This document shows positions 1 through 10,985 of a DNA stretch of 64,000 nt, piece after piece. The position numbers and the translations under genes are program-made. The number at the start of each line of letters is the position of its first letter. Position 1 is the stretch's first letter. The DNA is from Thereva unica (lineage: Eukaryota; Arthropoda; Insecta; Diptera; Therevidae), in contig OX465282.1 of NCBI GenBank assembly GCA_949987705.1, positions 84,432,070 through 84,496,069 on the forward strand, written 5' to 3'. The notes under the pieces are model-generated. The model was given only the letters and a program-made list of their open reading frames with translations. It did no database searches and was not told where the DNA came from.

Positions 1-842
1 GCGATGGGCATGTGCAACTGTTAGCAGTTTTTTGGAAAACTCAAAAAATTTTGAAATGCGTTTTTCTCGGTTTTTATGCATTTTACAGGAAATTTTTGTT
101 ATTGGCGCGATGCTGTACAACAAGAAATGCACACAGTGGGTGGCGCTAAAGTCTCAAAAAAAGTGTTTTTCCACTTTTTTGTCCTGAAAATATTATTTTA
201 ACGCAAAACTGTAAATGGGAAAGTTGTTCCTTATTATTACCAACAAATTTTATTTAAACATTTTTTTCATATAACTTACCGTTTTGAAACTGCAGCTTGC
301 AATAGTATGAAAATTCCAATAATTCGGCTGCACTCAATATGAGTACACATCTGAGGTGCACGTTTTATGCAGTATCAATTATTATTGATACTGCACAATA
401 GATATGATACAATAAAAACAATAATTAGGACCCATAAAATTACCGTTAGTGAGACTGCGCTGTATATGCATACAGCAATATAGCGCTACAGTGCACTATA
501 ACTTTGAAACGGTAAGTTATATGAAAAAAAAAATAAAAGTTGTTGATAATAATCTAAGGAACAACTTTTCCATTTACAGTTTTGCGTTAAAAAAATATTT
601 TCAGGACAAAAAAGTGGAAAAACACTTTTTTTGAGACTTTAGCGCCACCTACTGTGTACAGTTCTCGTTGTACAACATCGCGCCAATGACAAAAATTGTA
701 GATCGCAACGGCCTCTACATTTTTTCTTCAATAAATTTTCCTGTAAAATGCATACAAACCGAGAAAAACGCATTTCAAAATGTTTTTTCCGCGTTTTTTG
801 AGTTTTCCAAAAAAACCGCTAACAGTTTCACATGCCCATCGC
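1..842. repeat. Long palindromic (fold-back) element, possibly cut by the window edge
   Basis: Arms at about 1-285 and 507-842 are reverse complements of each other. The first bases GCGATGGGCATGTG reappear inverted as CACATGCCCATCGC at 829-842. The loop (about 286-506) has its own perfect 12-bp inverted repeat, TGCAGTATCAAT at 368-379 and its complement at 384-395. No coding capacity is seen; short open frames in the arms are incidental. It looks like a non-autonomous DNA transposon. The left flank is outside the window, so no target duplication can be checked. Confidence 0.85.
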
Positions 843-1499
843 CAAGGTAGCTTAGTCACATCATTTTTCAACGACCAAAACTACTTTCACAGTTTTGGCA
901 GTTTTCTCACTGAAACTATTTTTTTCATGACAGATTTACTGTACTATTAAAACTTTGACTACCAGCCAACTTCGTTATCAATCCAGTTTCACCACATTAT
1001 TTTCGGAATTTTAAAACTTTGATTTCCAGACTACTTTATCACCAATCCAATTTCACCATATTATTTTTCAACACGTTTCGAGAGCAGAGAAAAGGCGATT
1101 TACTATTTTACTATTGTGTTAGGCAAGGAAATCGAGAATTAGGACTGGATATGTGATCAGTGCACTAGGCATGCAGACGCACAATTAAACGCACCCGAAC
1201 CTACCCCTCAACCAGATGCTGCCACCAATACACGCAATGTGCTAACCATCAACAAAGCTGTGCCATACAGTCTGATAACCCAATGTCCCATCAAGAGCCA
1301 GTTAATAAATCGTTAGCAGTAACTCAGCGAAACCATACCGTTAAATCAAAAGGTTATTCTGTAACCTCATCCTCAACAGGAGTAGAGATCCAACTAAAGC
1401 GAGCAGAATAAAAAAGAAAGATAAAGCTTAAGCGAATAAACCAGCTAGAAAAGATCCAAAAGGCCCAAAAGTAACTTCTGTCCCCACACTTCTGTCACC
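843..1499. other. Intergenic; possible LINE ORF1 remnant
   Basis: No intact gene. Around 1120-1440 a broken plus-strand frame contains a CDQC-type cysteine pair followed by a low-complexity Ala/Pro/Thr stretch. This is reminiscent of LINE ORF1 zinc-finger and linker sequence, but it is too decayed to assign. Confidence 0.3.
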
Positions 1500-1507
1500 G
1501 TTATAAC

Positions 1508-2884
1508 CAGTACCGGCTTTTGGGGTGGGCGAACCCGGGCGATCGCCCGAGGGCGCCATGTCCTAGGGGCGCCGCCGCGATCCAATAATGTGTTCATTCA
1601 TTCCCGTGAAGATAGCTGAGAGCCTTCAAATAATTACCACCTTCTAGTGGCACTAACCTATGCCAATTCTAGTAGCAGCACACTCCCGGACCTTCTCCGA
1701 CATCAAGACCAAAATATCAGGGATATTCATGGAGTTCGTGATGAGGTAAGAGTAGTCAGAAGTGCCGCTGCTCCCTTTTGATTCCGGGGGAGAGATATAA
1801 CCAAAAGGGAGGGATGAAAGGGGAGAGACATTGCCAAAATACCAAGGGCGAGGATCTGGCTCCCAAAAATGGAAGCAGAGCCAGACAAATTGCTGAGTAG
1901 CTTCAACGCCACAACCGGGACATCCCTATGGACAACTAAAATTTACTCAATGCCGGGCAACCCCAAAGAAATAGTAAAACAGTGGTACTGCTACTCAACG
2001 ACGAGTGCCTAGAGTGGCTCGGAAGAGTTGATTATAAACTCCATTTTGGACTAAGATAGGCATGGATAAAGGTTTCCAAAACGGCTTCATCTAACGAAAA
2101 GGCTGACTCCGATAAAGAGCTCTGTGAGCGCTTAGATGAACGAGCAGTCATCATGGTTCAGAGGAAGTTAGCATCTATAAGCTCAGAAGCAGCGGTTGAC
2201 AATGTAGTATAAACATGGCAGCAGGCGACCTGTATCATCCTCCAATCAGGTAAGTAGTGGTAGGTTGAAAACAGTATAGAAGAAATTTCTCCTCTTCGCT
2301 CTGAGAAACCTACACGACCCCCGCGATTTTAGCCCCTTTCCGCCCTCCATGGACAGATTCGAGAAAATGGATTTCATGCCGCTGTCACAAAGGAGGGAAG
2401 TGCTTATTTCGTGCTTGTTCGTGTCCGATAGAATCAAGTTCGATGCCATAGGCATATACAAATGTTTAAGGAATAACCTCATCGGACAGAATATGCAAAG
2501 AACGAGTCCGTCAACAAATGTTGTATATGCTTCTCAACCAACAAAAAAAATCCTTTAAAAAAAAATTCTATACGCCTCTCACAAAAAGCACATTCAACAA
2601 TATATTAGGTGCATATTCTTTTTTAGTTCAAATTTGCCGTCGTATGCCCGTGTGAATAGCTCAGTTCTCGGCCATTTGAACCTTACGATTGGCCGTCCCA
2701 AACCCTTATGTACTCCCAACTGGCCAGTGTTTGGTCGTTGTTAGGCCATCTTTTATTTTCACTCGGGTTATTGTATAATTTGTGCATTATAATATAGGTA
2801 ATCTACCGAAAAGAAATGTCTAAAAAGTTAAGGGCGCATAAAAATATCTCGCCCGGGGCGCCAAAATACCTAAAGCCGGCTCTG
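1508..2884. mobile_element. hAT-type DNA transposon (non-autonomous) with 8-bp target duplication
   Basis: The left end reads CAGTACCGGCTTTTGGGG and the right end, inverted, reads CAGAGCCGGCTTTAGG. These match the hAT-like CAG..CCGGCTTT terminus. Both ends continue into CCCGGGCG. The perfect 8-bp direct repeat GTTATAAC lies immediately outside at 1500-1507 and 2885-2892, as expected for hAT. The 1377-bp interior has no intact transposase; it carries a LINE fragment instead. Confidence 0.85.
2278..2558 (+). pseudogene. LINE reverse-transcriptase C-terminal fragment inside the hAT element
   Basis: The plus frame reads KKFLLFALRNLHDPRDF, then a stretch ending PLSQRREVLISCLF. This matches the C-terminal region of the nearly complete LINE at 4.9-8.9 kb (KKFLLFALRNFYNPSDF and PLSLRRKLLISCF). 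It is 5' truncated and lies wholly between the hAT ends, so it was either inserted into or captured by that element. Not functional. Confidence 0.7.
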
Positions 2885-2892
2885 GTTATAAC

Positions 2893-3838
2893 CCTTTGAT
2901 GAAGTATCACTGCCCACTATAGAGGTCACGTCGGGGTCAACGTCAGTCGCCTTATTGTCTTTAGAGATGTCTTGATGTGTCCGATAGACACCAACGACCA
3001 TTTCATCAGGAAGGCACTTTAAAACAAATGTTTTTAGCATTACCGAATACTAAGATGACGGAACTCCGAACGCGGTAAGTGTTCTAGTATGGTTAATGAC
3101 AGAATTATATAGACGACGAGGCCCTGACGCATCTCGAGGTAAATGGACGTGTGACAATGACATCAGCTGCTGCATCACATGGTCTACAAGTCTCTCTTCA
3201 TCGCCGTACTCCACTTGAAGGAGAGAGATTATAGCTTGATAATTTTCTGCGGAAGGTATAAAACCCGCAATTGACTCAGATGCTTTTCCTGTTAGATTCA
3301 GTTATTTATTTATAACTAATAAGGGGGCAACCCATATGGTGAACACTGCGGCCAAGTTAGGCAGTACGTTAGATTCAGTTGCAAATAATTGAATTTGTGT
3401 GAGCAGCGCGAAAACACTCCCAAAATGGAAGCCATTCCTTGAAATCTCCAGAAAATGTTTTTAGGGTCAGCTTAGGCAATTTAGCGGTTTGATTCGCAGG
3501 TGCAAAATTACTTGTAACTAATGAAGGTTTATCGACGCGAAAACTGTGTAATTTCGAGAGACGTTGTTTTAAGCGAGATATCACCGCTATCGCTTTATCC
3601 TCATAGTCGGCGATTGTTTCGCATTAAAGCTATCACCAGCACTGATATTGATTTTACACAAACTCTGGTGAGCCGCCGTTAAACGTTCAAGAAAGACCGT
3701 AAGCTCTTCTTCAATTTCGTCCATGCGATTGAGACTACTTTCGTTAATACGCTATTCCGGCATCTTTAAGTAATCTGTTGCACTGTTGGCGATCTTTGTC
3801 ACCTGGCCACGATATGAAACGCGTGCAGCGACATCCAT
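2893..3838 (-). pseudogene. BEL/Pao-type LTR retrotransposon gag remnant
   Basis: Read on the minus strand from an ATG at 3838, the product starts MDVAARVSYRGQVTKIANS and contains LPKLTLKTFSGDFKEW at about 3400-3460. That is the gag signature of BEL/Pao elements (LPKL..P.F.GD...W..F). After a 64-bp insertion the frame resumes with LTGKASESIAGF and a region containing ENYQAIISLLQVEYGDEERL, again BEL-gag-like. There are internal stops and at least one frameshift, for example TAG after LKMPE. It ends at the hAT insertion site. A primer-binding-site-like sequence lies about 80 bp upstream of the ATG. Dead element. Confidence 0.7.
3304..3367 (-). mobile_element. 64-bp LINE 3'-end insertion with 13-bp target duplication
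   Basis: A 13-bp direct repeat, GTTAGATTCAGTT, flanks this segment at 3291-3303 and 3368-3380. On the minus strand the insert ends in an AATAAATAAAT-type tail, as the LINE tail at 8.9 kb does. It is therefore an extremely 5'-truncated LINE insertion that split the BEL gag remnant. Confidence 0.7.
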
Positions 3839-3914
3839 TTTAATGTGATTACGTTAGGTGAACCCGTGTTAACCGATAAGTATAAAGATGAATTATCGCA
3901 ATCCGCAAACGATA

Positions 3915-3935
3915 CGATCCCGGGTTTCGGTACCA
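3915..3935 (-). promoter_or_regulatory. Putative tRNA primer-binding site of the BEL/Pao remnant
   Basis: The minus strand reads TGGTACCGAAACCCGGGATC. It begins with the diagnostic TGG complementary to a tRNA 3' CCA, and lies one base after GCCGACA, a possible LTR end in CA. It sits 77 bp upstream of the gag ATG. The rest resembles the complement of a tRNA T-arm. The LTR boundary farther upstream could not be found. Confidence 0.45.
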
Positions 3936-4204
3936 ATGTCGGCGAGGAGCAGGGTTTCTTCTTGAACTTGTTGAAACGGTCTGGCCTACAAATGTGAGGT
4001 ATAGGAGTTTAGTACAATAGGCCAAATAGTCCAGTCAAAATAGACGAAAAAACGCCATAATTGGAAGATAATTCGGAAGTTGCTGAAAATTGGAACAGCC
4101 CTTAAAAACATTATTATACATAAGCTGTAGAGACTGCCACGCGATTGGACGACTGCAAACTTTTTTATTCAAGGTCAAAGGGTCAAAATATCAGTTTTTT
4201 GCAA

Positions 4205-4475
4205 ATATATGCTAAACCGTACGTCTTATCAGAAAATTTTGTTTACAACGTTTGTAGATTAGGCGATTATCTACAAAAAAATATATTATACATTTTCTCG
4301 TAGGAATTGCCATTTCTGAGATATTGTTAAAATACTCATTCCCGACGAATTTAATAAATCCTTTGTTGGAGTACGCGGCTAATATTTTCAGGGGTGATTC
4401 CTGGATATCTTTGGAGAAAAAAATTGTTCTACAGAGGGCGGCTATCTCCACTATCCACTAAGATACAGAGTGATT
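4205..4475. repeat. Dispersed repeat, copy A
   Basis: About 270 bp shared in the same orientation with 9880-10185, including GATTATCTACAAAAAA, TATTATACATTTTC, CTAATATTTTCAGGGGTGA and the end TCCCCACTATCCAC (or close variants). Non-coding. The superfamily is not evident, and no clean terminal repeats or target duplication were seen. Confidence 0.7.
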
Positions 4476-4869
4476 AGGGAAAAAATTTTGTTTTTTTTAA
4501 ATTTACTGAAATTTGAATAACTCCTAAAGTAATTATCATAAAGTAGCCTAATTAGCATGGAGGCTATACAAGGAGATATAACTCTTATGGGAAAATAACC
4601 GGAAATGGATGGGTAGCAGAAACTAAACTTCTAGTTCATTGTTTGCCACAGATGTCGCCTAAAGCTGACGTGCCCCACATGAAGTTAGCTGAATTTTACC
4701 CGAAAATGAAGCAATGCAAAAAAAATTCATTGGAAAATAATAAAAATTCATTGGAAAATTCATAAATTGGTTAAATACGAAAAATGACATCGATATAAAT
4801 CCAATTTAGAAGCTGATTTTTTAAGTTAGGCGTAAACATAAAATATCTTAGCAGTTAACGGACTTTGCC
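4476..4869. other. AT-rich intergenic sequence
   Basis: No gene or recognised element; a short direct repeat of AAAAATTCATTGGAAAAT occurs near 4720-4760. Confidence 0.5.
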
Positions 4870-4901
4870 ATCAACCGGATGAATATACTCGGCCATGTTT
4901 T

Positions 4902-5878
4902 TTGGGTACATGTGACTGTGGCGCCCTCATTAATCAAACGAAAAGTGACAACACGGAGTTATACCTCCTTGTACCACGATTCAACTCATCTTGGGTAATT
5001 CCGCTGTTTAAAACTGACTTCTCGATTGATATATCCAGCTGCGAAGAAGTCAGTCATCGAAATAAGAAGCCCAATAAACCCAGGAGCTTCAAATTGGCCT
5101 TGCCCTCTAGATACGATTGGTTGTTCCAGAATGAGGCAGAGATCTTTACATGCAAGAACTTAATTTTACACCGATGGATAGATAGGCTAAGTAAATCTAA
5201 GAGTAGCCCTAAAGTAAAACCTAACAAAATATACACTAACACTACTAATAATTCATTTATAACTACAAACTCACTAACCAAGATTGCTAATACAAAAAAT
5301 TTACTTCCAACCACCATCAGAAAAACTAAGAGCACTAACGTTACTAATGATCCACTCCCAACCACTAATTACCCGAATTTCGCGCGAAGTCACATTATTG
5401 TTGGCGGCCGTTCCTACGCTAACATGCTCAACCTCAACCAACCCCGCCACAGCAAATGTCATCGGATTCTTCGGTAAGATCCAAGTCGCCTTTCTTGAAT
5501 CCTCTACAACCCCCGGTGGTAAAAAATACCATTATATCTGCTGACTCCGAAGATAAGAGATATTTGCTTTCACGCTTGCGAGAAAAGAGGATCTTTGATG
5601 ATGTTCGCCTATTCCTGGCTTACATGCACAACAAACCAGATTCAACTTGCATTAATGGTAAGACCAGGACTAGTCTAATTATTTCTATTCAGCAAGAGGG
5701 CCTACCTACTGAACGTAATGCCCTCCTAGAACTCTTTACAAATTTCTATGAACAATTCCAAATTTCCCCTCAGCAAGTTAGCAAGGACCTCTCTGCATAT
5801 GGGTCCCTGGTCAGAGCAAAACATATCTCCCAACTTCAAAGGAGTCGGGACGAATCAAATAGATATTATCGTCCTTAA
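4902..5878 (+). pseudogene. LINE ORF1 (nucleic-acid-binding protein), frameshifted
   Basis: Two plus-strand frames together cover ORF1. The first (4902-5477) is Lys/Asn/Thr-rich in its second half (SKSKSSPKVKPNK), typical of a LINE ORF1 linker. The second (5456-5878) continues after a shift near 5455 and ends QLQRSRDESNRYYRP with TAA at 5876-5878. ORF1 products of such LINEs bind their own RNA and deliver it to the nucleus. The N-terminal part is missing or unrecognisable. The same open frame continues past the TAA directly into ORF2. Confidence 0.6.
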
Positions 5879-8806
5879 CTAGCTTCCCCCCGAAATTCTA
5901 ACCATCTCCCAGCCCGTCATTCAAAACTAACATCCTCCGATAACTTAAGACTCTTCTATCATAACTGCAGTGGGATGAGAGGCAAACTGAAGGATCTTTT
6001 TATCGACTCCAAATCCTGTGACTTCAATGTACTTGTGTTAACCGAGACTTGGTTGAATGACTCCTTCCTTAACGAGGAGATCTTGCATGGCAGCTGGTCC
6101 ATTTTTAGATGCGATAGAGATTATATATCTACCGGTCTCTCAAGAGGAGGTGGTGTCCTCATAGCTGTTAGAGACCCCTTAAATAGTGAACTTATCGCGA
6201 CTACATCGTCTCAAACCTTCGAACATATTTTAGTACGAGTAAAGTTCGGAAATAAATACATTGTCATCGGTTCTTTTTACTTGCCTCCAAACTCCGACGA
6301 ATCTATATATGATAATGTGATTCATATAATAGATGAAATATCCAACGATAGCAAAGATATATTAATCATAGGTGATTTTAATCGGCCTAATATATCTTTT
6401 ATTCGTGACGAGGAAGACAGTTATTTACTTCCGATTAATGTATCAAACCCCGTCGATATAAAGTTTATCGACAATCTCTACAGCAACGACTTGCAACAGG
6501 TAATTAGCCAACCAAATTCAAATGGGAAATGGTTGGATTTAATCTTCACTAACCTCTATGAGGATTTGAACGTGCTTCCCGCATCTGAAGAGGAGAATCT
6601 ATTTAATAACACTACACATCACTCCGCGTGGGTCGTCGAGCTCAGTTCTACAATAACTGATTTTCTCGCCTCCTATAACAACTCTGTAGTCTTCGATTTT
6701 AAGAATGCCGATAATGTTAGTATTAGCACTGAATTATCCCTTATTAACTGGGAGGATCTACTTGATGGTGATGACATTGACGAGCTAGTTACTAGATTCT
6801 ACGATATTATCTTTAACACCATTGGCAGATTCGTACCCAAAATAAAAAAAAGGGATACATTGACGGAGCCATGGCTTGACAAAAACACTCGGTCCCTTCG
6901 TAATAGGAGAAATAAATTGTACCGCGTAGTGAAAAATAACAACAATGTTAGTGCTGAGCAGAAATCTGAATACGCCAGGTTAGCCTCAGAATTTAATCAT
7001 AGGTCACGGGAGGCCTATACTACTTATGCAAAGACTGTCGGTGAAAATATTATACGTAATCCTAAAAAATTCTTTGATTTCGTTAACCTAAAGCGAAAAA
7101 CATTAGGCTACCCGACAACAATGACAAACGGTGTCACGCACTCCTCTCTCCCCCAGGAAATTTCAAACATGTTTGCGGACAGGTTCAGTGAAATCTTCTG
7201 CCCCATTTCTTTGACTGCACACACTGTCCCAAGAGAGCATTCCGAAACTGCGGTCCTTATAGACAATATATCTTTATCGCCCGAAGATATAATGACAGGT
7301 CTTATAGATCTGGAGGTCAATAAAGGTCACGGTCCGGACTGTCTACCTGCAAGTTTTTTGCAGAGTCACGCCCCACTCATTCTACTCCCTCTTCACCTCA
7401 TTTTTAACAAGTACCTTTCTGCCGGTAAGTTTCCTGCGGTATGGAAGAAATCCTTCCTCACACCAATCTTTAAGTCAGGTGATAAACATGCGTTGGACAA
7501 CTATAGGGGCATTGCTATCCTATCTGTTATCCCTAAACTATTTGAAAAACTTATCTATGACAAGATTGCCCCTCTAATTGTTCCGAACCTAAACGATCAG
7601 CAACATGGTTTCAGAAAAGGTCGTTCCACCACATCCAATCTTATGATAATGATATCCGAACTACTGTGCGGTATGGAACAAGGGCACCAGTTTGACGCTA
7701 TCTACACTGACTTCAGCAAGGCATTCGATCGAGTAGACCACCACATTCTATATATGAAATTATTAAGATTTGGGATATCCGGCCCCCTTCTGGATTGGAT
7801 AACATCCTATCTTAACGGGAAAACTCAGGTGGTAAGATTTCAGGGCTTCCTCTCAAAAGAAATCAATGTAACCTCAGGTGTACCGCAAGGCAGCCACCTA
7901 GGGCCACTTCTTTTTAACATATTCATTTCCGATCTATCTGAAATATTAAATGGCATTCCGCACCTCTTTTACGCCGATGATTTAAAAATTTATAGTGCTA
8001 TAAGGTCTCAAACTGATGTATCCTTTTTACAGTCGAAACTTAATGCACTACAAGACTGGTGCACTACTAACAATCTTCTTCTTAACACCAGTAAGTGCCA
8101 CGTAATTACCTTCTCCAGGAAAAGAAATAAACAGCTGCAAAATTATTATCTCAATGATAATGTCTTGGATCGTGTCGATCACATTGTTGATTTAGGCATT
8201 GTCCTCGACAGCAAGTTAAACTTTAACTTACACTATGATAATATTATTGCTAGATCCAACAAGCTGTTGGGCTTTATCAAGAGAAGAGCTAAAGAATTCG
8301 ACAATGTTTGGGTTACTAAAGCCTTGTTTTGCTCATTGGTCCGTCCTATTCTTGAGTATGCGTGGCAGATCTGGGATCCTATATTTCAAATTAGTATTAA
8401 TCGAATAGAATCTGTCCAAAAGAAGTTCCTTCTTTTCGCGCTTAGGAACTTCTATAATCCTTCGGATTTTCACAACCTTCCTCACTATAAGGACAGGCTC
8501 AAAATCCTTGATCTCTTGCCTCTATCCCTTAGACGGAAATTGCTTATATCTTGTTTTACCCTGGATGTCGTGAACAATAACCTCAAGGTGCAGTTCCTGT
8601 CGGACACAATCAAATTTAACGAGACTCGACAAACAAGACATTCCAAACTGCTTCAAGAGTACCCGCATCGCACTGAATATGCTAGAAACGAGCCCGTTAA
8701 CAGGTGCTGCATTACCTTCAATTCCTACGCGTCCTGTTTCTCTCCCTCAATTAACAAAAGTTCCTATAAAAGAAAACTAATTTCCCTATTGTCCTCTTCT
8801 AACTAA
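5879..8806 (+). CDS. LINE ORF2 polyprotein: AP-like endonuclease plus reverse transcriptase
   Basis: The uninterrupted frame encodes about 975 residues; the first ATG is at 5975, but recognisable endonuclease sequence (LRLFYHNCSGMRGKL) starts upstream of it. Endonuclease blocks in order are LVLTETWLND, GSFYLPPNSD, ILIIGDFN, WLDLIFTN and a TTHHSAW block in place of the usual SDH. Reverse-transcriptase blocks follow: GHGPDCLP, LDNYRGIAILS, QQHGFRKGRSTTSNL, YTDFSKAFDRVDH, GVPQGSHLGPLLFNIF, the catalytic FYADD near 7970, and a C-terminal region with VQKKFLLFALRN. In the family the endonuclease nicks target DNA and the RT primes on it. No inactivating change is seen inside, so the enzyme may be intact. 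Translation start is unclear because of the TAA just upstream. Confidence 0.85.
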   Translation, partial: LASPRNSNHLPARHSKLTSSDNLRLFYHNCSGMRGKLKDLFIDSKSCDFNVLVLTETWLNDSFLNEEILHGSWSIFRCDRDYISTGLSRGGGVLIAVRDPLNSELIATTSSQTFEHILVRVKFGNKYIVIGSFYLPPNSDESIYDNVIHIIDEISNDSKDILIIGDFNRPNISFIRDEEDSYLLPINVSNPVDIKFIDNLYSNDLQQVISQPNSNGKWLDLIFTNLYEDLNVLPASEEENLFNNTTHHSAWVVELSSTITDFLASYNNSVVFDFKNADNVSISTELSLINWEDLLDGDDIDELVTRFYDIIFNTIGRFVPKIKKRDTLTEPWLDKNTRSLRNRRNKLYRVVKNNNNVSAEQKSEYARLASEFNHRSREAYTTYAKTVGENIIRNPKKFFDFVNLKRKTLGYPTTMTNGVTHSSLPQEISNMFADRFSEIFCPISLTAHTVPREHSETAVLIDNISLSPEDIMTGLIDLEVNKGHGPDCLPASFLQSHAPLILLPLHLIFNKYLSAGKFPAVWKKSFLTPIFKSGDKHALDNYRGIAILSVIPKLFEKLIYDKIAPLIVPNLNDQQHGFRKGRSTTSNLMIMISELLCGMEQGHQFDAIYTDFSKAFDRVDHHILYMKLLRFGISGPLLDWITSYLNGKTQVVRFQGFLSKEINVTSGVPQGSHLGPLLFNIFISDLSEILNGIPHLFYADDLKIYSAIRSQTDVSFLQSKLNALQDWCTTNNLLLNTSKCHVITFSRKRNKQLQNYYLNDNVLDRVDHIVDLGIVLDSKLNFNLHYDNIIARSNKLLGFIKRRAKEFDNVWVTKALFCSLVRPILEYAWQIWDPIFQISINRIESVQKKFLLFALRNFYNPSDFHNLPHYKDRLKILDLLPLSLRRKLLISCFTLDVVNNNLKVQFLSDTIKFNETRQTRHSKLLQEYPHRTEYARNEPVNRCCITFNSYASCFSPSINKSSYKRKLISLLSSSN

Positions 8807-8940
8807 TATTATAGACCTAGATCTTAGTTTAATATTTAAATATTAAATACTGCAATGTTCCTTATTAATGTTAATATGTTTTTTTTATCTGTAACTGTTT
8901 TTGTTAAGTGCCTTGTTTGGTAAATAAATAAATAAGTATA

Positions 8941-9445
8941 GTCTCCCTGCTAATTAGGCTCATCTTTTAGGTAAATGTGTATTCTTTTATTTGGTATAAA
9001 GCACAGCAACCTGAGTGACTCCGTTCAAAAAATATGTAGGCTCAAACCAATGCTACTATGCCGCAGTTGAAAGACGAGTAACTTTTTAATTGTTCACTAC
9101 TACTACCTACAAAACTACCCAAAATAAACACTTATTGTATATGGAAATATTGTAGGTAATAGTTTGGTGCATCAGAAAAGCAAAAAAATGTACTGTTAGT
9201 AACGAATTTTCTGAGAAAAACGATGAAATCTGTCAGGGCTAGATGCAAGCACATTGTTTGCATTAATAAATATTTATTAAGTATGAAATTTAGTTTTATT
9301 TAGTATACTACTTATTTAGTATAATAAAAGTGCACTACACAGGCAGATTTGGCTCCCAATTTTTTTAAAAATTGTTATAATGTTCATATTTGCCTCTTTT
9401 TGGCTAATAAGTTTGCCGACCACTGAACTAGTAGAGGAAGAGCCA
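8941..9445. other. Intergenic sequence between LINE and fold-back region
   Basis: No gene. The motif CTGAGTGACTCCGTT near 9012 recurs as TTGAGTGACTCCGTT near 12140 in the same orientation, so this stretch may belong to the outer part of the fold-back complex. Confidence 0.4.
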
Positions 9446-9582
9446 GCGACGTACATATTTTGGGTTGTCATTTCACTAGTCATGAAAATTTCCACACTGA
9501 ATCTTATACACCTGCTGAACAATAAAAGCTACTTCTGGCAACCTCCAGTGGCCGGAATGTAGTACCCTAAAATTACAAAGGG
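9446..9582. repeat. Outer inverted-repeat arm (left) of the fold-back complex
   Basis: It is inverted relative to 12300-12434. Shared blocks include GAAATGACAACCCAAAATA, CACACTGAATCTT and CCGGAATGTAGTA with inverted counterparts on the right side. Non-coding. Confidence 0.7.
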
Positions 9583-9879
9583 GTTAGGAAATAAAGTTCA
9601 ATTTTGTTAAAGTATTAGTCATGAATTTTCAGGAGATTATTTTTGATGGTATTCTCTATTTATAAAAATTATTGCCAGAACATTTCCCCCTCACCAAAGT
9701 GCCGCCAGAACGCTGTAAATATTCATTAAAAAAAACGCTATTTTTGTTATTTCATTATAGTTCAGTCGTCAGAGTCAGACTAAATGTTAACTCACGAAAC
9801 TTTTTCTAAAAATATAGTTTTTAGTGAGTAGAGAATACTAAAAACAACCCCCTAAAAACAGAAAATTTCGTTTTTGGCT

Positions 9880-10185
9880 AATATCTCTTAAACGGAGTCC
9901 TATCCTAAAATATTGTTTGCAAAGTTTGTAGATCATGCGATTATCTACAAAAAATGATATTATACATTTTCCCGTATGAATCGCCGTTCATGAGATATCG
10001 ACGTTTTAAAGATTTAAAATACTCATCCCCTAATTCGCTACTTGTATAGGTCATCAGACGTTCAATAAATCCTCTGTTACACTAGGTGGCTAATATTTTC
10101 AGGGGTGATTCCAGGATGGTTTTGGAGAGAAACATTGTTCTAGAGAGGGGGATATCCCCACTATCCACAACGATTCAGGATGTTT
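9880..10185. repeat. Dispersed repeat, copy B
   Basis: Second copy of the repeat at 4205-4475, same orientation, with a roughly 30-bp extra segment in the middle. It lies between the outer and inner arms of the fold-back complex, suggesting a later insertion. Confidence 0.7.
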
Positions 10186-10831
10186 ACGAAAGAAAACTAG
10201 TTGGGTTGTGGGTTTGACCCCTTCGGTCCACATGATTAACTTCCCAGTATGATGAACAAAGATGGATTAAACTGACTTCTGACAAAATAGTTATACGTTT
10301 AGCACTAGTGGAAAATTGGCTAGTATCAGAACTGATGACAAAGCAATCCCGAGAGAAGCTAGTTCAAATAATTATAATAGTAGTATATCCACAAGATTTT
10401 TCTAGAGAATTTTTTTTCCTGAACCTTAGCAAACAAACATGTCCTCCGTATTTCGTTCTGCACTAAAGCGAGTGTTCAAATTCGTATTGAGCGTGCTGAA
10501 GCGCCGTTGACAAACTGAGAAGCGAATGACTTCATTTGGAAATTCCAAAGCTTTCCGGAGATATTAGCAAAACTGTAACTGTTAGGTGCTTGTCAGACTT
10601 CACCAAAAAGAACAAATTTTGTGTAACTACTGGAAATCCCGGGATAAACCGCAATTTCCTGAAACTGTATCACGCGTAGAAAACAATTCTCCGTCAAAAA
10701 GTGTTAATCCAAGGTTTGAAAAATTCGCACTGTTTGTAAAGGGTAACGAAATTTTGAAAAGTTGTCGGATTTTGACAAGTGATGTTTTTTTCGAAGGCTA
10801 TCGCTGTGCAGAAGCCAAAAAAGATCACTTT

Positions 10832-10985
10832 GGGCCTGTTTAGACGGTTCGCTTCCAGGAACATTCCTCACGAATTTTGAAGATGAAGGGGGAGGTGGGG
10901 ATGATGAAAGGTGCCACCCCACTTCTCCCCTCATCAACAAAGCTCGTGAGGAACGCTCCTGGAAGCGAACCGTCTAAACAGGCCC
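10832..10985. mobile_element. Hairpin MITE with GGGCCTG ends, nested in the fold-back arm
   Basis: 154 bp. The left end GGGCCTGTTTAGACGGTTCG and following bases are inverted at the right end, so about 43 bp at each side pair. TTT flanks both ends (10829-10831 and 10986-10988), consistent with a 3-bp target duplication. It interrupts homology between the fold-back arms. Confidence 0.8.

Larger units (their letters stand above)
4870..8940 (+). mobile_element. Nearly complete Jockey/CR1-type LINE (non-LTR retrotransposon)
   Basis: It contains a degraded ORF1, a long ORF2 with endonuclease and reverse-transcriptase domains, a short 3' UTR and a TAAATAAATAAATAAG tail (about 8921-8936), the typical LINE arrangement. 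The 5' limit is uncertain; coding similarity starts near 4890. Two lesions are visible: a frameshift in ORF1 near 5455 and an in-frame TAA between ORF1 and ORF2. It is the youngest-looking LINE in the window, and related fragments lie at 2.3 kb and 37.9-40.4 kb. Confidence 0.85.

Noticed and set aside
4212..4451. 79-codon minus-strand frame
   Set aside because: Lies in a dispersed repeat whose other copy (9880-10185) does not keep the frame.
5054..5365. 103-codon antisense open frame
   Set aside because: Antisense shadow of the LINE ORF1; hydrophobic composition is a by-product of the Asn/Thr/Lys-rich sense strand.
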